Assembly: GCA_023388195.1 (NCBI GenBank) | Contig: JAEWGR010000046.1 | Span: 1 to 17,362 of the forward strand | Length of the DNA stretch: 17,362 nucleotides | Source of the DNA: Bacillota bacterium | GTDB taxonomy: Bacteria; Bacillota; Negativicutes; Sporomusales; Sporomusaceae | Reading direction: 5' to 3' | Shown: positions 6,979 to 14,399 of the stretch, piece after piece | Layout: the number at the start of each line of letters is the position of its first letter | Numbering within the stretch: the stretch's first letter is position 1 | The notes under the pieces: generated by a model | Told to the model about the DNA's origin: nothing | Database searches by the model: none | The model's input: only the letters and a program-made list of their open reading frames with translations | Translations under genes and position numbers: made by a program

Positions 6979-7611
6979 ATGGCGCTCAAAACGCTGGCAA
7001 TTATCGATTACGGCATGGGCAACCTGCATAGTGTATCCAAAGCCTTTGCTAAATTAAATGCGGAAACCGGCAGTGGCTACGAGATCGTGGTAACCAGTGA
7101 CCCGGTGGTGATTGGCAGTGCGGCCAAGGTCGTGCTGCCAGGGGTAGGGGCTTTTGGTGATTGTATGGCTAACCTCGGCAGCTATGGCCTCATTCCCATT
7201 ATTAAAGAAGTGGCCGGACGGGGTGTACCGTTTCTGGGAATCTGCCTTGGTTTGCAACTTCTGTTTGAGGGCAGTGAAGAAGACCCGGGTGTGGCCGGCT
7301 TGGGAATTCTGCCGGGTATGGTGCGCAAGCTTAATGCCCCGGGTTTAAAAATTCCTCATATGGGCTGGAACAGTCTGGACATGGAAGCAGCCAGTCCGCT
7401 TTTTGCCGGTCTGCCACCGGCTCCTTTTGTTTATTTTGTCCATAGTTATCATGCTGTGCCGACAGATAGCCGGCTGGTAACAGCCGTTACCGAATATGGC
7501 GGTGCGGTAACAGCCGCGGTAGGGCGCGGCAATGTGCAAGCCGTACAGTTTCATCCTGAAAAATCAAGCACCACCGGCTTGGGGATATTAGCCAATTTTT
7601 TAAGGGGTTGA
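6979..7611 (+). CDS. hisH: Imidazole glycerol phosphate synthase, glutaminase subunit
   Basis: HisH is a class I glutamine amidotransferase that releases ammonia from glutamine and channels it into HisF. The 210-residue protein has the catalytic triad C89 (LGICLGLQLLFE), H192 and E194 (QFHPEKS). The oxyanion loop is PGVGAFG at 54-60. A G-rich ribosome binding site lies about 10 bases before the ATG. The usual hisH-hisA-hisF order is kept; hisA starts 7 bases after the stop. Confidence 0.96.
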   Translation: MALKTLAIIDYGMGNLHSVSKAFAKLNAETGSGYEIVVTSDPVVIGSAAKVVLPGVGAFGDCMANLGSYGLIPIIKEVAGRGVPFLGICLGLQLLFEGSEEDPGVAGLGILPGMVRKLNAPGLKIPHMGWNSLDMEAASPLFAGLPPAPFVYFVHSYHAVPTDSRLVTAVTEYGGAVTAAVGRGNVQAVQFHPEKSSTTGLGILANFLRG

Positions 7612-7618
7612 ACAATTC

Positions 7619-8356
7619 ATGATTATATATCCGGCAATTGATATCCGGGGCGGACGTTGTGTCCGTCTGACAGAAGGGCGGTTTGACCAGGAGACTGTGT
7701 TTGCCGACAACCCGGCGGCGATGGCGCTGCAATGGGCAGCAGCCGGGGCTGAGTATCTGCATGTTGTCGATCTGGATGGCGCCTTAGCCGGTAAACCGGT
7801 CAATCTTGAGGCGGTTCAGGCCATCGTTAAGGCTGTACCTGTACCTGTGCAACTAGGAGGCGGTATCAGGTCACTGGCGATCATTGAGCAAGTGCTGGCG
7901 GCCGGTGTCAGCCGGGTGATTTTAGGCTCGGCTGCGGTCCGTAATCCGGAATTGGTACGGGAAGCCTGCCGGCAGTTTGGCGGCCGGATTGTTGTGGGCA
8001 TTGATGCCCGGGACGGTCAGGCGGCACTGGAAGGCTGGGAGGTCGCGGGCGGAATTGGTGCCGAGGAGCTGGCTGTGAAAATGGCGGCGGCCGGTGTGGC
8101 CCGCATTATATATACCGACATTGCCCGTGATGGTACGCTGCAAGGGGTTAATGTGGCAGCGACAGCGGCCCTGGCAGCGGCAGCGGGGATTCCGGTCATT
8201 GCCTCGGGCGGTGTTAAAAGCCTGGCGGATATCACGGCACTTCAGGCCGCCAATCAGGCCCAGGGGATTGAGGGTGTTATTATCGGCAAAGCCATCTATA
8301 CGGGGGCTGTTGACTTAGCAGCCGCCATTCGTTTGGCGAAGGAGGGCGTTGCCTAG
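7619..8356 (+). CDS. hisA: ProFAR isomerase HisA
   Basis: HisA isomerises the aminoaldose ProFAR to the aminoketose PRFAR, an Amadori rearrangement in a TIM barrel. The 245-residue protein shows the two-fold repeat of the HisA/HisF family: AIDIRGGRCVRL with catalytic D8 in the first half and VGIDARDG with D129 in the second, and phosphate-binding loops QLGGGIRS (78-85) and ASGGVKS (195-201). Its TAG stop shares one base with the GTG start of hisF. No sign of the dual-function PriA type is evident in this complete his operon. Confidence 0.95.
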   Translation: MIIYPAIDIRGGRCVRLTEGRFDQETVFADNPAAMALQWAAAGAEYLHVVDLDGALAGKPVNLEAVQAIVKAVPVPVQLGGGIRSLAIIEQVLAAGVSRVILGSAAVRNPELVREACRQFGGRIVVGIDARDGQAALEGWEVAGGIGAEELAVKMAAAGVARIIYTDIARDGTLQGVNVAATAALAAAAGIPVIASGGVKSLADITALQAANQAQGIEGVIIGKAIYTGAVDLAAAIRLAKEGVA

Positions 8357-9114
8357 TGTATACGAAACGGATTATTCCCTGTCTTGATGTAAAGGACGGC
8401 CGGGTTGTCAAAGGTACGAACTTTGTTGGCCTGCGGGATGCCGGCGATCCGGTGGAACTGGCTAAGGTGTATGATATCAGGCTGGCCGATGAATTGGTGT
8501 TTCTGGATATTACGGCCTCCTCTGATGAACGCACGACGATGGTGGATGTAGTAGAGCGGGTGGCAGCCGAGGTATTTATACCCTTTACAGTAGGCGGCGG
8601 CATTCGCACGGTGGAGGATATCCGGACAATGCTTAAAGCCGGGGCGGATAAGGTTTCGCTGAATACAGCCGCTGTAAAAAAGCCCGAGCTGCTGGCCGAA
8701 GGCGCCAAACGCTTTGGCCGCCAGTGCATCGTACTGGCTGTTGATGCCCGTCAGACCGAACCGGGTCAGTGGGAGGTATACATTAACGGCGGCCGGACAC
8801 CAACAGGTATTGACGTCTTGGCCTGGGTGAAGCAGGCAACTGAACTGGGCGCAGGGGAGATTCTTTTAACAAGCATGGATAAAGACGGCACTAAGGACGG
8901 GTATGATATTCCTCTTACCAGAGCCGTATCTGAAGCTGTCCATGTACCTGTTATTGCGTCCGGCGGGGCCGGCGAGCTTGAACATTTTTACGAGGTATTG
9001 ACAGCCGGCAAGGCCGATGCCGTACTGGCGGCGTCCGTGTTCCACTATGGCCAGTTTACCGTTGGTCAGGTGAAAGAATATTTGAAAACCCGCGGGGTAG
9101 GGGTGAGATTATGA
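8356..9114 (+). CDS. hisF: Imidazole glycerol phosphate synthase, cyclase subunit
   Basis: HisF uses ammonia from HisH to turn PRFAR into imidazole glycerol phosphate and AICAR. The 252-residue TIM barrel has the two catalytic aspartates D11 (IPCLDVKDGRVVKG) and D130 (CIVLAVDAR), and phosphate loops FTVGGGIRT and ASGGAGE. The start is GTG at 8356, sharing its G with the hisA stop (TAGTG), and the predicted protein begins with the family-typical tail MYTKRIIPCLDV. The stop overlaps the hisIE start in an ATGA. Both overlaps suggest coupled translation. Confidence 0.97.
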   Translation: MYTKRIIPCLDVKDGRVVKGTNFVGLRDAGDPVELAKVYDIRLADELVFLDITASSDERTTMVDVVERVAAEVFIPFTVGGGIRTVEDIRTMLKAGADKVSLNTAAVKKPELLAEGAKRFGRQCIVLAVDARQTEPGQWEVYINGGRTPTGIDVLAWVKQATELGAGEILLTSMDKDGTKDGYDIPLTRAVSEAVHVPVIASGGAGELEHFYEVLTAGKADAVLAASVFHYGQFTVGQVKEYLKTRGVGVRL

Positions 9115-9764
9115 ATGATGTCAATATAAAATATAATGAGCAGGGGTTAGTACCGGCTATTGTCCAGGATGAAGCCAGCGGCACGGTACTCATGCTGGCT
9201 TATATGAACGAAGAGGCGCTGCGCAAAACCAGGGAAACCGGGGTAACCTGGTTTTACAGCCGCAGCCGCCGCACCCTTTGGCAGAAGGGGGAAACCTCCG
9301 GGCATGTGCAGGCTGTTAAAGAAATGTATTATGACTGTGATGCCGATGCGATCCTTGTCAAGGTGAGCCAGACCGGTGCCGCCTGTCATGAAGGAACCTT
9401 CTCCTGCTTTAGCCGCAGGCTGGATGCAGGCCATGGCCAGGCAGAAAAGCTGGTTGATCCGGACACTGTGTATAAAGAGCCGTTAGCCGGCATTTTATAT
9501 GAACTGTATCATGTCATCAATGACCGCAAGCACAACCCTAAAGAAGGTTCTTATACCAACTACCTGTTTACAAAAGGCCAGGACAAAATCCTGAAAAAGG
9601 TCGGTGAAGAGGCAGCCGAAACGATTATTGCCTCGAAAAATCAGGATAAAGCCGAGATCCTGTATGAGATGGCCGACCTCTGGTATCATTGCTTAGTGTT
9701 GCTGGCTAACCATGACATTGCCCCCAGTGAGCTGCTGGAGGAACTAAAAAAACGCAGAAAATAG
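9111..9764 (+). CDS. hisIE: Bifunctional PRA-CH / PRA-PH HisIE
   Basis: This fusion performs steps two and three of the pathway. The N-terminal HisI part (about 1-110) is phosphoribosyl-AMP cyclohydrolase: it has the metal-binding DCDADA at 75-80 and cysteines C92 and C99. The C-terminal HisE part (about 120-217) is phosphoribosyl-ATP pyrophosphatase, with KVGEEAAETIIA at 163-174 and the EMADLWYH helix typical of the MazG-like all-alpha fold. The length of 217 is normal for the fused form. It is the last gene of the operon and is followed directly by a terminator. Confidence 0.96.
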   Translation: MNDVNIKYNEQGLVPAIVQDEASGTVLMLAYMNEEALRKTRETGVTWFYSRSRRTLWQKGETSGHVQAVKEMYYDCDADAILVKVSQTGAACHEGTFSCFSRRLDAGHGQAEKLVDPDTVYKEPLAGILYELYHVINDRKHNPKEGSYTNYLFTKGQDKILKKVGEEAAETIIASKNQDKAEILYEMADLWYHCLVLLANHDIAPSELLEELKKRRK

Positions 9765-9767
9765 AAC

Positions 9768-9813
9768 ACACGCTGCATCCACAACTAGGCTGCAGCGTGT
9801 TATTATTTTCTTT
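9768..9813 (+). terminator. Terminator of the his operon
   Basis: A perfect 10-bp stem, ACACGCTGCA (9768-9777) with TGCAGCGTGT (9791-9800), closes a 13-base loop and is followed by a T-rich run (TATTATTTTCTTT). It begins 4 bases after the hisIE stop. Confidence 0.85.
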
Positions 9814-9820
9814 AAAAAAG

Positions 9821-9849
9821 TTGACAGAATTACCGCTCTCCGCTACGCT
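9821..9849 (+). promoter_or_regulatory. Possible promoter of the lrgAB-like pair
   Basis: A perfect -35 hexamer TTGACA lies at 9821-9826, between the his terminator and the lrgA-like gene. At 17 bases spacing the -10 candidate is only TACGCT (9844-9849, three of six), so the promoter is uncertain. Confidence 0.3.
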
Positions 9850-9903
9850 TTGTATATTGAGGCGCGAGGGATTTTTATTTGTGAACGCAGGAGGGATAGG
9901 GTA

Positions 9904-10260
9904 TTGAAGCTGCTACAGATGATCGGGCAAGTTACGCTGTTATGGATTGTTTATTGGCTGGGCAACCAGATTACCGCCATTACCGGTTTGCCCATTCCCG
10001 GTACCGTATTTGGGATGGTGCTGCTATTTTTACTCTTATTATGCGGCATTATCAAGCTGCACTATATTCAGGATGCGGCCGACTTTTTACTAAAGCATAT
10101 GTTATTTTTCTTTATACCCATTGCCGTTGGCCTGATGGACTGGGGTACGGTATTTTACGAACATGGTGTGGTTTTGGCCGCAGCGCTGCTGGCAGGAGCG
10201 GTGTTGCCCTTCTTTACCGTGGGGGGGCTGGCTCAGTTGCTGCGCAGGGGGGATAAGTAA
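9904..10260 (+). CDS. LrgA/CidA-family membrane protein
   Basis: The 118-residue protein is a small holin-like membrane protein with about four membrane segments and the family signature around LPIPGTVFGMVLLFLLLL. Family members work with LrgB/CidB partners and are linked to murein hydrolase export and cell death; in Bacillus the YsbAB/PftAB pair was reported as a pyruvate transporter. The frame is open from a TTG at 9850, but I chose TTG at 9904 because AGGAGG (9889-9894) lies 9 bases before it and the protein then begins at the hydrophobic domain. The partner gene overlaps by one base (TAATG). Confidence 0.88.
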   Translation: MKLLQMIGQVTLLWIVYWLGNQITAITGLPIPGTVFGMVLLFLLLLCGIIKLHYIQDAADFLLKHMLFFFIPIAVGLMDWGTVFYEHGVVLAAALLAGAVLPFFTVGGLAQLLRRGDK

Positions 10261-10949
10261 TGCAAGAGGTGATTACCGTTGTTTCCATTTTTACCACAAT
10301 CGGGGTTTATCTTGTCAGCCGCCACTTATATTTCCGCTACAATAATCCATTGATTAATATAGTATTGCTGAGTACCGCTGCGCTTATTGCTATTTTGGTT
10401 ATCTGCAGGCTGCCTTATGCTGCTTATGTTCCGGCTAAAAATATTATGACTTTCCTGCTGGGGCCGGCTACTGTCGCTTTAGCAGTACCGCTTTACCGCA
10501 ACAGGCACTTACTGAAAGAATATGGCTGGGCAATTGTCCTTGGTGTCGGCAGCGGCTCCCTGGTGTCGATGGCAACGGTGCTGCTAATTACTCAGGCCGG
10601 TGGTTTATCAAGGGATATTATTGTTTCCATCATTCCCAAGTCATCAACAATCCCCTTTGCCGTCGGGGTTGCCCAGCTGGCTGGCGGTAACCCGGCCCTG
10701 GCTGTAGCCTTCGTTGTTGCCACAGGCACGTTTGGCTCTGTGGCCGGTCTCAGTTTACTGACCTGGTTTAAGATTCAGGACCCGGTTGCCCGGGGGTTGG
10801 CAATGGGGACGGTAGCCCATGGCCAGGGAACGGCGATGGCGCTCCTGGAGGGGGACAAGCCAGGTTCCATGGCCGGCGTGGCTATGGCTCTGGCCGGTGT
10901 GTTTACAGCGCTCGCAGCACCTGTTTTTGTCACTCTGTTTGTTGGCTAA
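10260..10949 (+). CDS. LrgB/CidB-family membrane protein
   Basis: The 229-residue integral membrane protein belongs to the LrgB family. Recognisable marks are FLLGPATVALAVPLYRN (about 65-81), SIIPKSSTIPFAVGVAQ, and MGTVAHGQGTAMAL near 181-194. The length is typical. It probably forms a complex with the LrgA-like protein of the preceding gene, with which it shares the A of TAATG. Which role applies here (autolysis control or small organic acid/pyruvate transport) cannot be told from sequence; no LytSR two-component genes flank it. Confidence 0.92.
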   Translation: MQEVITVVSIFTTIGVYLVSRHLYFRYNNPLINIVLLSTAALIAILVICRLPYAAYVPAKNIMTFLLGPATVALAVPLYRNRHLLKEYGWAIVLGVGSGSLVSMATVLLITQAGGLSRDIIVSIIPKSSTIPFAVGVAQLAGGNPALAVAFVVATGTFGSVAGLSLLTWFKIQDPVARGLAMGTVAHGQGTAMALLEGDKPGSMAGVAMALAGVFTALAAPVFVTLFVG

Positions 10950-10958
10950 ATAAAGTAA

Positions 10959-10984
10959 TTGCACAATTCTTATTTATTGTGTAA
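10959..10984. repeat. Inverted repeat after the lrgB-like gene
   Basis: CACAAT (10962-10967) and ATTGTG (10976-10981) form an inverted repeat with an 8-base spacer; TT and AA outside one mismatch extend it. There is no following T run, so it is a weak terminator candidate and may instead be a protein binding site for the downstream GntR gene. Confidence 0.3.
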
Positions 10985-10987
10985 ACT

Positions 10988-11007
10988 GTATATATATATG
11001 TATATAC
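10988..11007. promoter_or_regulatory. Candidate GntR (HutC-type) operator
   Basis: A 20-bp near-perfect palindrome (9 of 10 pairs) lies 39 bases before the GntR start. Its right end, GTATATAC (11000-11007), is itself a perfect 8-bp palindrome and fits the GT-N-TA-N-AC pattern known for HutC-type GntR regulators. Autoregulation is the simplest reading. Alternating TA sequence makes part of the symmetry easy to get by chance. Confidence 0.45.
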
Positions 11008-11046
11008 CTAAATGAATTACAGCGTGTGACGGCAAGGAGCGGTTTT

Positions 11047-11775
11047 ATGAAAAGTCGCGAGAATTTAATACCTGTTTATTACCGGTTAGCCGATGATATA
11101 AAGCAGCAAATCGAAGCAGGTGAGCTTAAAGATGGTGAATTGCTGCCAACAGAGGCGCAACTGGGAGAAAAATATGGCATCAGCCGGATGACTGTGCGGC
11201 AGGGGATTGCACTGCTGGCAGAAGCCGGTTTGATTGATACCGTTAAAGGCAAGGGCAGTTTCGTAACCCGGCCCCGCCTGAATCAACTGGTCATTGATCT
11301 GAAACACAGCGGGGTTAATGAAGAGCAGCTGCGTTATAAGCTGTTAGGCGTCAACCTGATCCGCAATAACCTGAAACTGGCCAGCGAATTAGGTTTTACC
11401 GGGCAATCCAGCGTAATTACCGTCAAGCGCCTTCTGTTTAAAGGGGCTCAGCCTGTTGCCATTGAAGAAAAGTTTTTGCGGTATCAGAAAGGCAAGCCGC
11501 TGCTCGAAACGCAGCTGGAATACGCCGATTTTCCCGAATTAGTTGCCAAACATCAGGAAAGCGTGCCTGTCCGTAATGATATGGTCATATCGGTGGCGGC
11601 TTTATCGCCGGAAGAAGCCAGACTGTTAGAAGCTGACGAAGTCTTGCCGGCGCTTGTTATTAAACAGGTTATTTATGCCAAGGGGGATAATCCGCTGGGC
11701 GTTTCCATCATGGTTTGTCATAAAGACCGATTTGAATTAAAGGCAACCTCATATCCACTTTCAGGAAGGTTGTGA
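11047..11775 (+). CDS. GntR-family regulator with UTRA domain (HutC type)
   Basis: The 242-residue protein has an N-terminal winged helix-turn-helix (about 8-75), with LPTEAQLGEKYGISRMTVRQ as recognition region and the wing GLIDTVKGKGSFV. A C-terminal UTRA ligand-binding domain covers about 95-235 (VKRLLFKGAQPVAIEEKFL, LVIKQVIYAKGDNPLGVS). Such proteins sense small molecules and usually repress their own operon. I chose ATG at 11047 over GTG at 11026 because AAGGAG (11034-11039) is 7 bases before it. The corrinoid protein gene follows after 4 bases, so regulator and corrinoid protein are probably one transcript. The ligand may be a methylated substrate (inference). Confidence 0.92.
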   Translation: MKSRENLIPVYYRLADDIKQQIEAGELKDGELLPTEAQLGEKYGISRMTVRQGIALLAEAGLIDTVKGKGSFVTRPRLNQLVIDLKHSGVNEEQLRYKLLGVNLIRNNLKLASELGFTGQSSVITVKRLLFKGAQPVAIEEKFLRYQKGKPLLETQLEYADFPELVAKHQESVPVRNDMVISVAALSPEEARLLEADEVLPALVIKQVIYAKGDNPLGVSIMVCHKDRFELKATSYPLSGRL

Positions 11776-11779
11776 AACT

Positions 11780-12436
11780 ATGTTAAAGACCCAGAAAATG
11801 CTTGTTGCCGCCATGTCCCGCCTGGATGAAGCCATGGTCATTAATTTAGTCAAGCAAGGCCTGCAAATGGGAATCAGTCCGTATGTGCTGCTGGATGAGA
11901 TCAGAGCCGGTACCGACCGGGTCGGCGAGCTGTACAGCAAAGGTGAGTATTTTTTGTCAGACCTGATTATGGCTTCCGAGATTTTTAAGGACGTGCTGAC
12001 CCTGGTTATTAAAGATCACACCGTTACGCCGCGGTCTCTTTATCCTACCGTTATATTTGGGACAGTGGAAGATGATATCCACGATATCGGCAAAAATATC
12101 ACAACAGGCATTATGCGCTATAATGGTTTTGACATTTGTGATCTGGGGGTTGATGTACCGGGCCCTAAATTTGTTGAAGCTGTAAAACAGTATAATAGCC
12201 GGGTGGTATGCTTAACCGGGCTGGTTACCGAGGCTTTTGAGTCAATGAAAAAAACAATCGTGCTCCTTGATGAGGCCGGGCTTCGTTCTCAGACAATCGT
12301 TATTATCGGCGGGCTGGTTAATGAAAGTGTAAGAAAATATACAGGCGCCGATTATTGGGCAACTGACTGCACTAAAGTTACAGAATTATGCCGCAACATT
12401 TTTGTGACCAATAAACGAATTGTTCAGTCGTCGTAA
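11780..12436 (+). CDS. Corrinoid (B12-binding) protein of a methyltransferase system
   Basis: The 218-residue protein has the two-domain build of MtaC/MttC/MtbC-like corrinoid proteins: an N-terminal four-helix cap (about 1-80, including GTDRVGELYSKGEYFLSDLIMA) and a Rossmann-like cobalamin-binding domain. The cobalt-ligand motif D-x-H-x-x-G is D99-I-H101-D-I-G104, and the later loops LTGLVT (about 145) and IIGGLVN (about 185) are those that hold the nucleotide tail. It should shuttle a methyl group between a substrate-specific methyltransferase and an acceptor enzyme. It sits in an operon with GntR and DUF1638 genes. The cognate methyltransferase is not adjacent; the UroD-type protein at 15606 is the nearest candidate. 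AGGAAGG precedes the ATG. Confidence 0.92.
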   Translation: MLKTQKMLVAAMSRLDEAMVINLVKQGLQMGISPYVLLDEIRAGTDRVGELYSKGEYFLSDLIMASEIFKDVLTLVIKDHTVTPRSLYPTVIFGTVEDDIHDIGKNITTGIMRYNGFDICDLGVDVPGPKFVEAVKQYNSRVVCLTGLVTEAFESMKKTIVLLDEAGLRSQTIVIIGGLVNESVRKYTGADYWATDCTKVTELCRNIFVTNKRIVQSS

Positions 12437-12449
12437 AGGAAGGGATTGC

Positions 12450-13166
12450 ATGGGGACGGCAATATTAGCCTGTCAGACCCTGCGGGATGAGCTTACACTG
12501 GCACTTAAGACCACTGGTGCAGGCTATCCGGTTTTTTATATCGAATCAGGGCTGCATGATACACCCGACTTGCTGCATAAGCGTATACAGGAAGAAATCA
12601 ACCGTATCGATAATGTGGATAACATCTTATTGGTGTTTGGTTATTGCGGCAATAGCCTGCTCAATATAAGGTCAGATAAGGCAACACTAGTGCTGCCCAA
12701 GGTGGATGACTGCATTCCCTTGCTGCTGGGCTCCTGCGAGGCGAAAAGAAATATATCAAAAGAAGCAGGCACGTATTTTTTAACCAAAGGCTGGCTGGAT
12801 TACGAAAACAACCTGCTGCGCGAATACGAGCGCTGTGTTGAGCGCTACGGACAGGCTAAAGCCTTGAGAATTATGAAAATTATGATGGGTCACTATAAGC
12901 GGTTTATGCTGATTGATACCGGTGCCTATGCGATCGACAGCATCCTGGCCCAGACGCAGAATTTTGCCCAAGAGCTTAACCTGTGCCATGAGGTGGTGCC
13001 TGGTTCGCTGCGGTTATTCCATAAGCTGCTGCAGGGAGACTGGGATGATGAGTTCCTGGTACTGCCCCCGGGACAAGCGGTGACGATGCAGGATATTTGC
13101 CGGGACAGCAGCGGCCAGGTCCGACTCACTCAAAACACAGCTTTGCAACTGTGTGGTAATAAATAA
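12450..13166 (+). CDS. DUF1638-family protein of unknown function
   Basis: The 238-residue protein resembles DUF1638 proteins, which are found beside corrinoid methyltransferase genes in methanogens and acetogens but have no settled function. Visible conserved points are ILACQTL near the start (C8), VFGYCGNSL (C66), LPKVDDCIPLLLGS (D86, D87, C88), and TYFLTKGWLDYE (108-119). There is no signal peptide or membrane segment, so it should be cytoplasmic. The frame is open from TTG at 12420, but ATG at 12450 is preferred because GGAAGGG (12438-12444) lies 5 bases before it; it then begins 13 bases after the corrinoid gene. A metal-binding or corrinoid-handling role is only a guess. A strong terminator follows. 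Confidence 0.8.
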   Translation: MGTAILACQTLRDELTLALKTTGAGYPVFYIESGLHDTPDLLHKRIQEEINRIDNVDNILLVFGYCGNSLLNIRSDKATLVLPKVDDCIPLLLGSCEAKRNISKEAGTYFLTKGWLDYENNLLREYERCVERYGQAKALRIMKIMMGHYKRFMLIDTGAYAIDSILAQTQNFAQELNLCHEVVPGSLRLFHKLLQGDWDDEFLVLPPGQAVTMQDICRDSSGQVRLTQNTALQLCGNK

Positions 13167-13176
13167 ATTACAAAAT

Positions 13177-13222
13177 AACGTCCAGAACCTCTGAATGAGG
13201 TTCCGGACGTTTATTTTTTTAT
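13177..13222. terminator. Strong, probably bidirectional terminator
   Basis: A 14-bp stem with one mismatch is formed by AACGTCC and GAACCTC (13177-13191) pairing with GAGGTTC and GGACGTT (13197-13211), with loop TGAAT. On the plus strand TTATTTTTTTATT follows. On the minus strand the stem is followed by TTATTTTG and further T-rich sequence, so it can also end the convergent LysR transcript. Confidence 0.9.
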
Positions 13223-13230
13223 TACCCTGG

Positions 13231-14160
13231 CTAGCGGGCAGCCAGTCTGCGTAAGGCCGGTTGCTCTGTTAATTTTATGTCATCAAACTCCTTGATAAAA
13301 AGCGGGATGACCGGATTGGGATTGCTTTTTTTCCAGATCAGGGCAATGTTGCCATAGGCATTAGGCCCGTTCATTGCTACCAAGGAGATGTTATGACGCA
13401 GCATTTGGCAAAAGACAGGGTCAAAACCCCAAAAGGAAATACCCATCCCGGCTGAAACCTGCCAAAAGAGGGTTTCAACCCGGGCCGGCTGGCTTACAAT
13501 GTTTGGGGTAAAGCCGCGGGCGCTGCATTGTTGAGTAAACCAGTCCAGGCCAAGGGGAAAAGACGCAGGGGACATAAGAATAAAGCGTTCCTGCTTCAGT
13601 TCGGCCAGATCAAGCGAGTATCTGCTGGCATAAGGATGATGGCGTGGCAGTAAAAAGCACAGCCGGGCGCGGCGGATGGTACAGGTCTCGAATTTTGAGG
13701 TAAACTCGCTGCCGACAAAAGTGTCGAAACCGATATCCAGTTCCTGTCGTGCCAGAGCCTCGTTGATCATGGGCACAGGCATAACCTGGATATCCAGCTT
13801 GACATGGGGATACAGGGCGGCAAAATGTTTTAGGGCTTTGGGTAAAAAAACATGTTCGAGGCCTATACAGCCGATGCGCAGTGTTCCCCAGACCTCGAGC
13901 TGTGATTTGCGGGTTCTTTCGAAGACCTCGCTGATCATGGTCAGGAGTGAACGGGACTCGGCAAACAAAGTGGCTCCCGCCGATGTAAGCCGAACTGAGT
14001 GATGTGTGCGGACAAATAACTGGACGCCCAATTGTTCCTCTAATTCGGCAATATGCTTGCTTAATGTTGACTGGCTAATATAGAGATGTTCAGCAGCCTT
14101 GGTGAAGTTTAAATGCTCAGCCACGTAGATGAACGAACGTAAATGCCGGATGTCTTCCAC
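13231..14160 (-). CDS. LysR-family transcriptional regulator
   Basis: The 309-residue protein starts with the standard LysR winged helix-turn-helix (about 1-60): LRSFIYVAEHLNFTKAAEHL, then ISQSTLSKHIAELEEQLGVQLF. A two-lobed effector-binding domain follows (about 85-295). I chose GTG at 14160 because GGAGGAG lies just before it with a 5-base gap and the protein then begins in the family-typical way (MEDIRHLRSF); TTG at 14193 would place that ribosome binding site inside the coding region. It is transcribed away from the MFS/UroD pair, the usual arrangement for a LysR protein that controls its divergent neighbours. The effector is unknown. Confidence 0.92.
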   Translation of the reverse strand: MEDIRHLRSFIYVAEHLNFTKAAEHLYISQSTLSKHIAELEEQLGVQLFVRTHHSVRLTSAGATLFAESRSLLTMISEVFERTRKSQLEVWGTLRIGCIGLEHVFLPKALKHFAALYPHVKLDIQVMPVPMINEALARQELDIGFDTFVGSEFTSKFETCTIRRARLCFLLPRHHPYASRYSLDLAELKQERFILMSPASFPLGLDWFTQQCSARGFTPNIVSQPARVETLFWQVSAGMGISFWGFDPVFCQMLRHNISLVAMNGPNAYGNIALIWKKSNPNPVIPLFIKEFDDIKLTEQPALRRLAAR

Positions 14161-14399
14161 TATATCTCCTCCCATCAAGGTAATCTGCTGCAATAGTTGC
14201 TATACAATATATGTTCGAAATTTTCTGACTAGAATAATCATATATCCTCTGGTATGCATTTTCAACAGTGGAGAGTGCTGCCTGGTTATGATTTTTTGCA
14301 CAGCCATTAGTCAATTTATGAATTTCACAGGGGCATTATCCCCATGCTATCATGACCTCGAAAGAATATTCAAAAAATTAAACGAGAGAGGTGAAACCC
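14161..14399. promoter_or_regulatory. Divergent control region between LysR and MFS genes
   Basis: This 239-bp spacer has no supported gene. An inverted repeat ATATATG (14207-14213) / CATATAT (14239-14245) lies in the part near the LysR gene, with TTCT-N4-AGAA (14223-14234) between its arms; either could be a LysR binding site. GGGG (14330-14333) and CCCC (14340-14343) form a short hairpin in the MFS leader. No cobalamin riboswitch was recognised. No clear pair of -35 and -10 boxes was found in either direction. Confidence 0.45.

Noticed and set aside
9850..9903. N-terminal extension of the LrgA-like protein from TTG at 9850
   Set aside because: The extension is charged, has no ribosome binding site, and would contain the strong AGGAGG that fits TTG at 9904.
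12420..12449. TTG start of the DUF1638 gene inside the corrinoid gene
   Set aside because: ATG at 12450 has a good ribosome binding site and gives a family-like N-terminus.
14161..14193. TTG start of the LysR gene at 14193
   Set aside because: It would put the GGAGGAG site inside the gene; GTG at 14160 gives the normal LysR N-terminus.
14161..14399. Cobalamin riboswitch before the MFS/UroD genes
   Set aside because: No B12-box-like conserved element or multi-stem structure could be recognised; a GCCACGG string just downstream is inside the MFS coding sequence.
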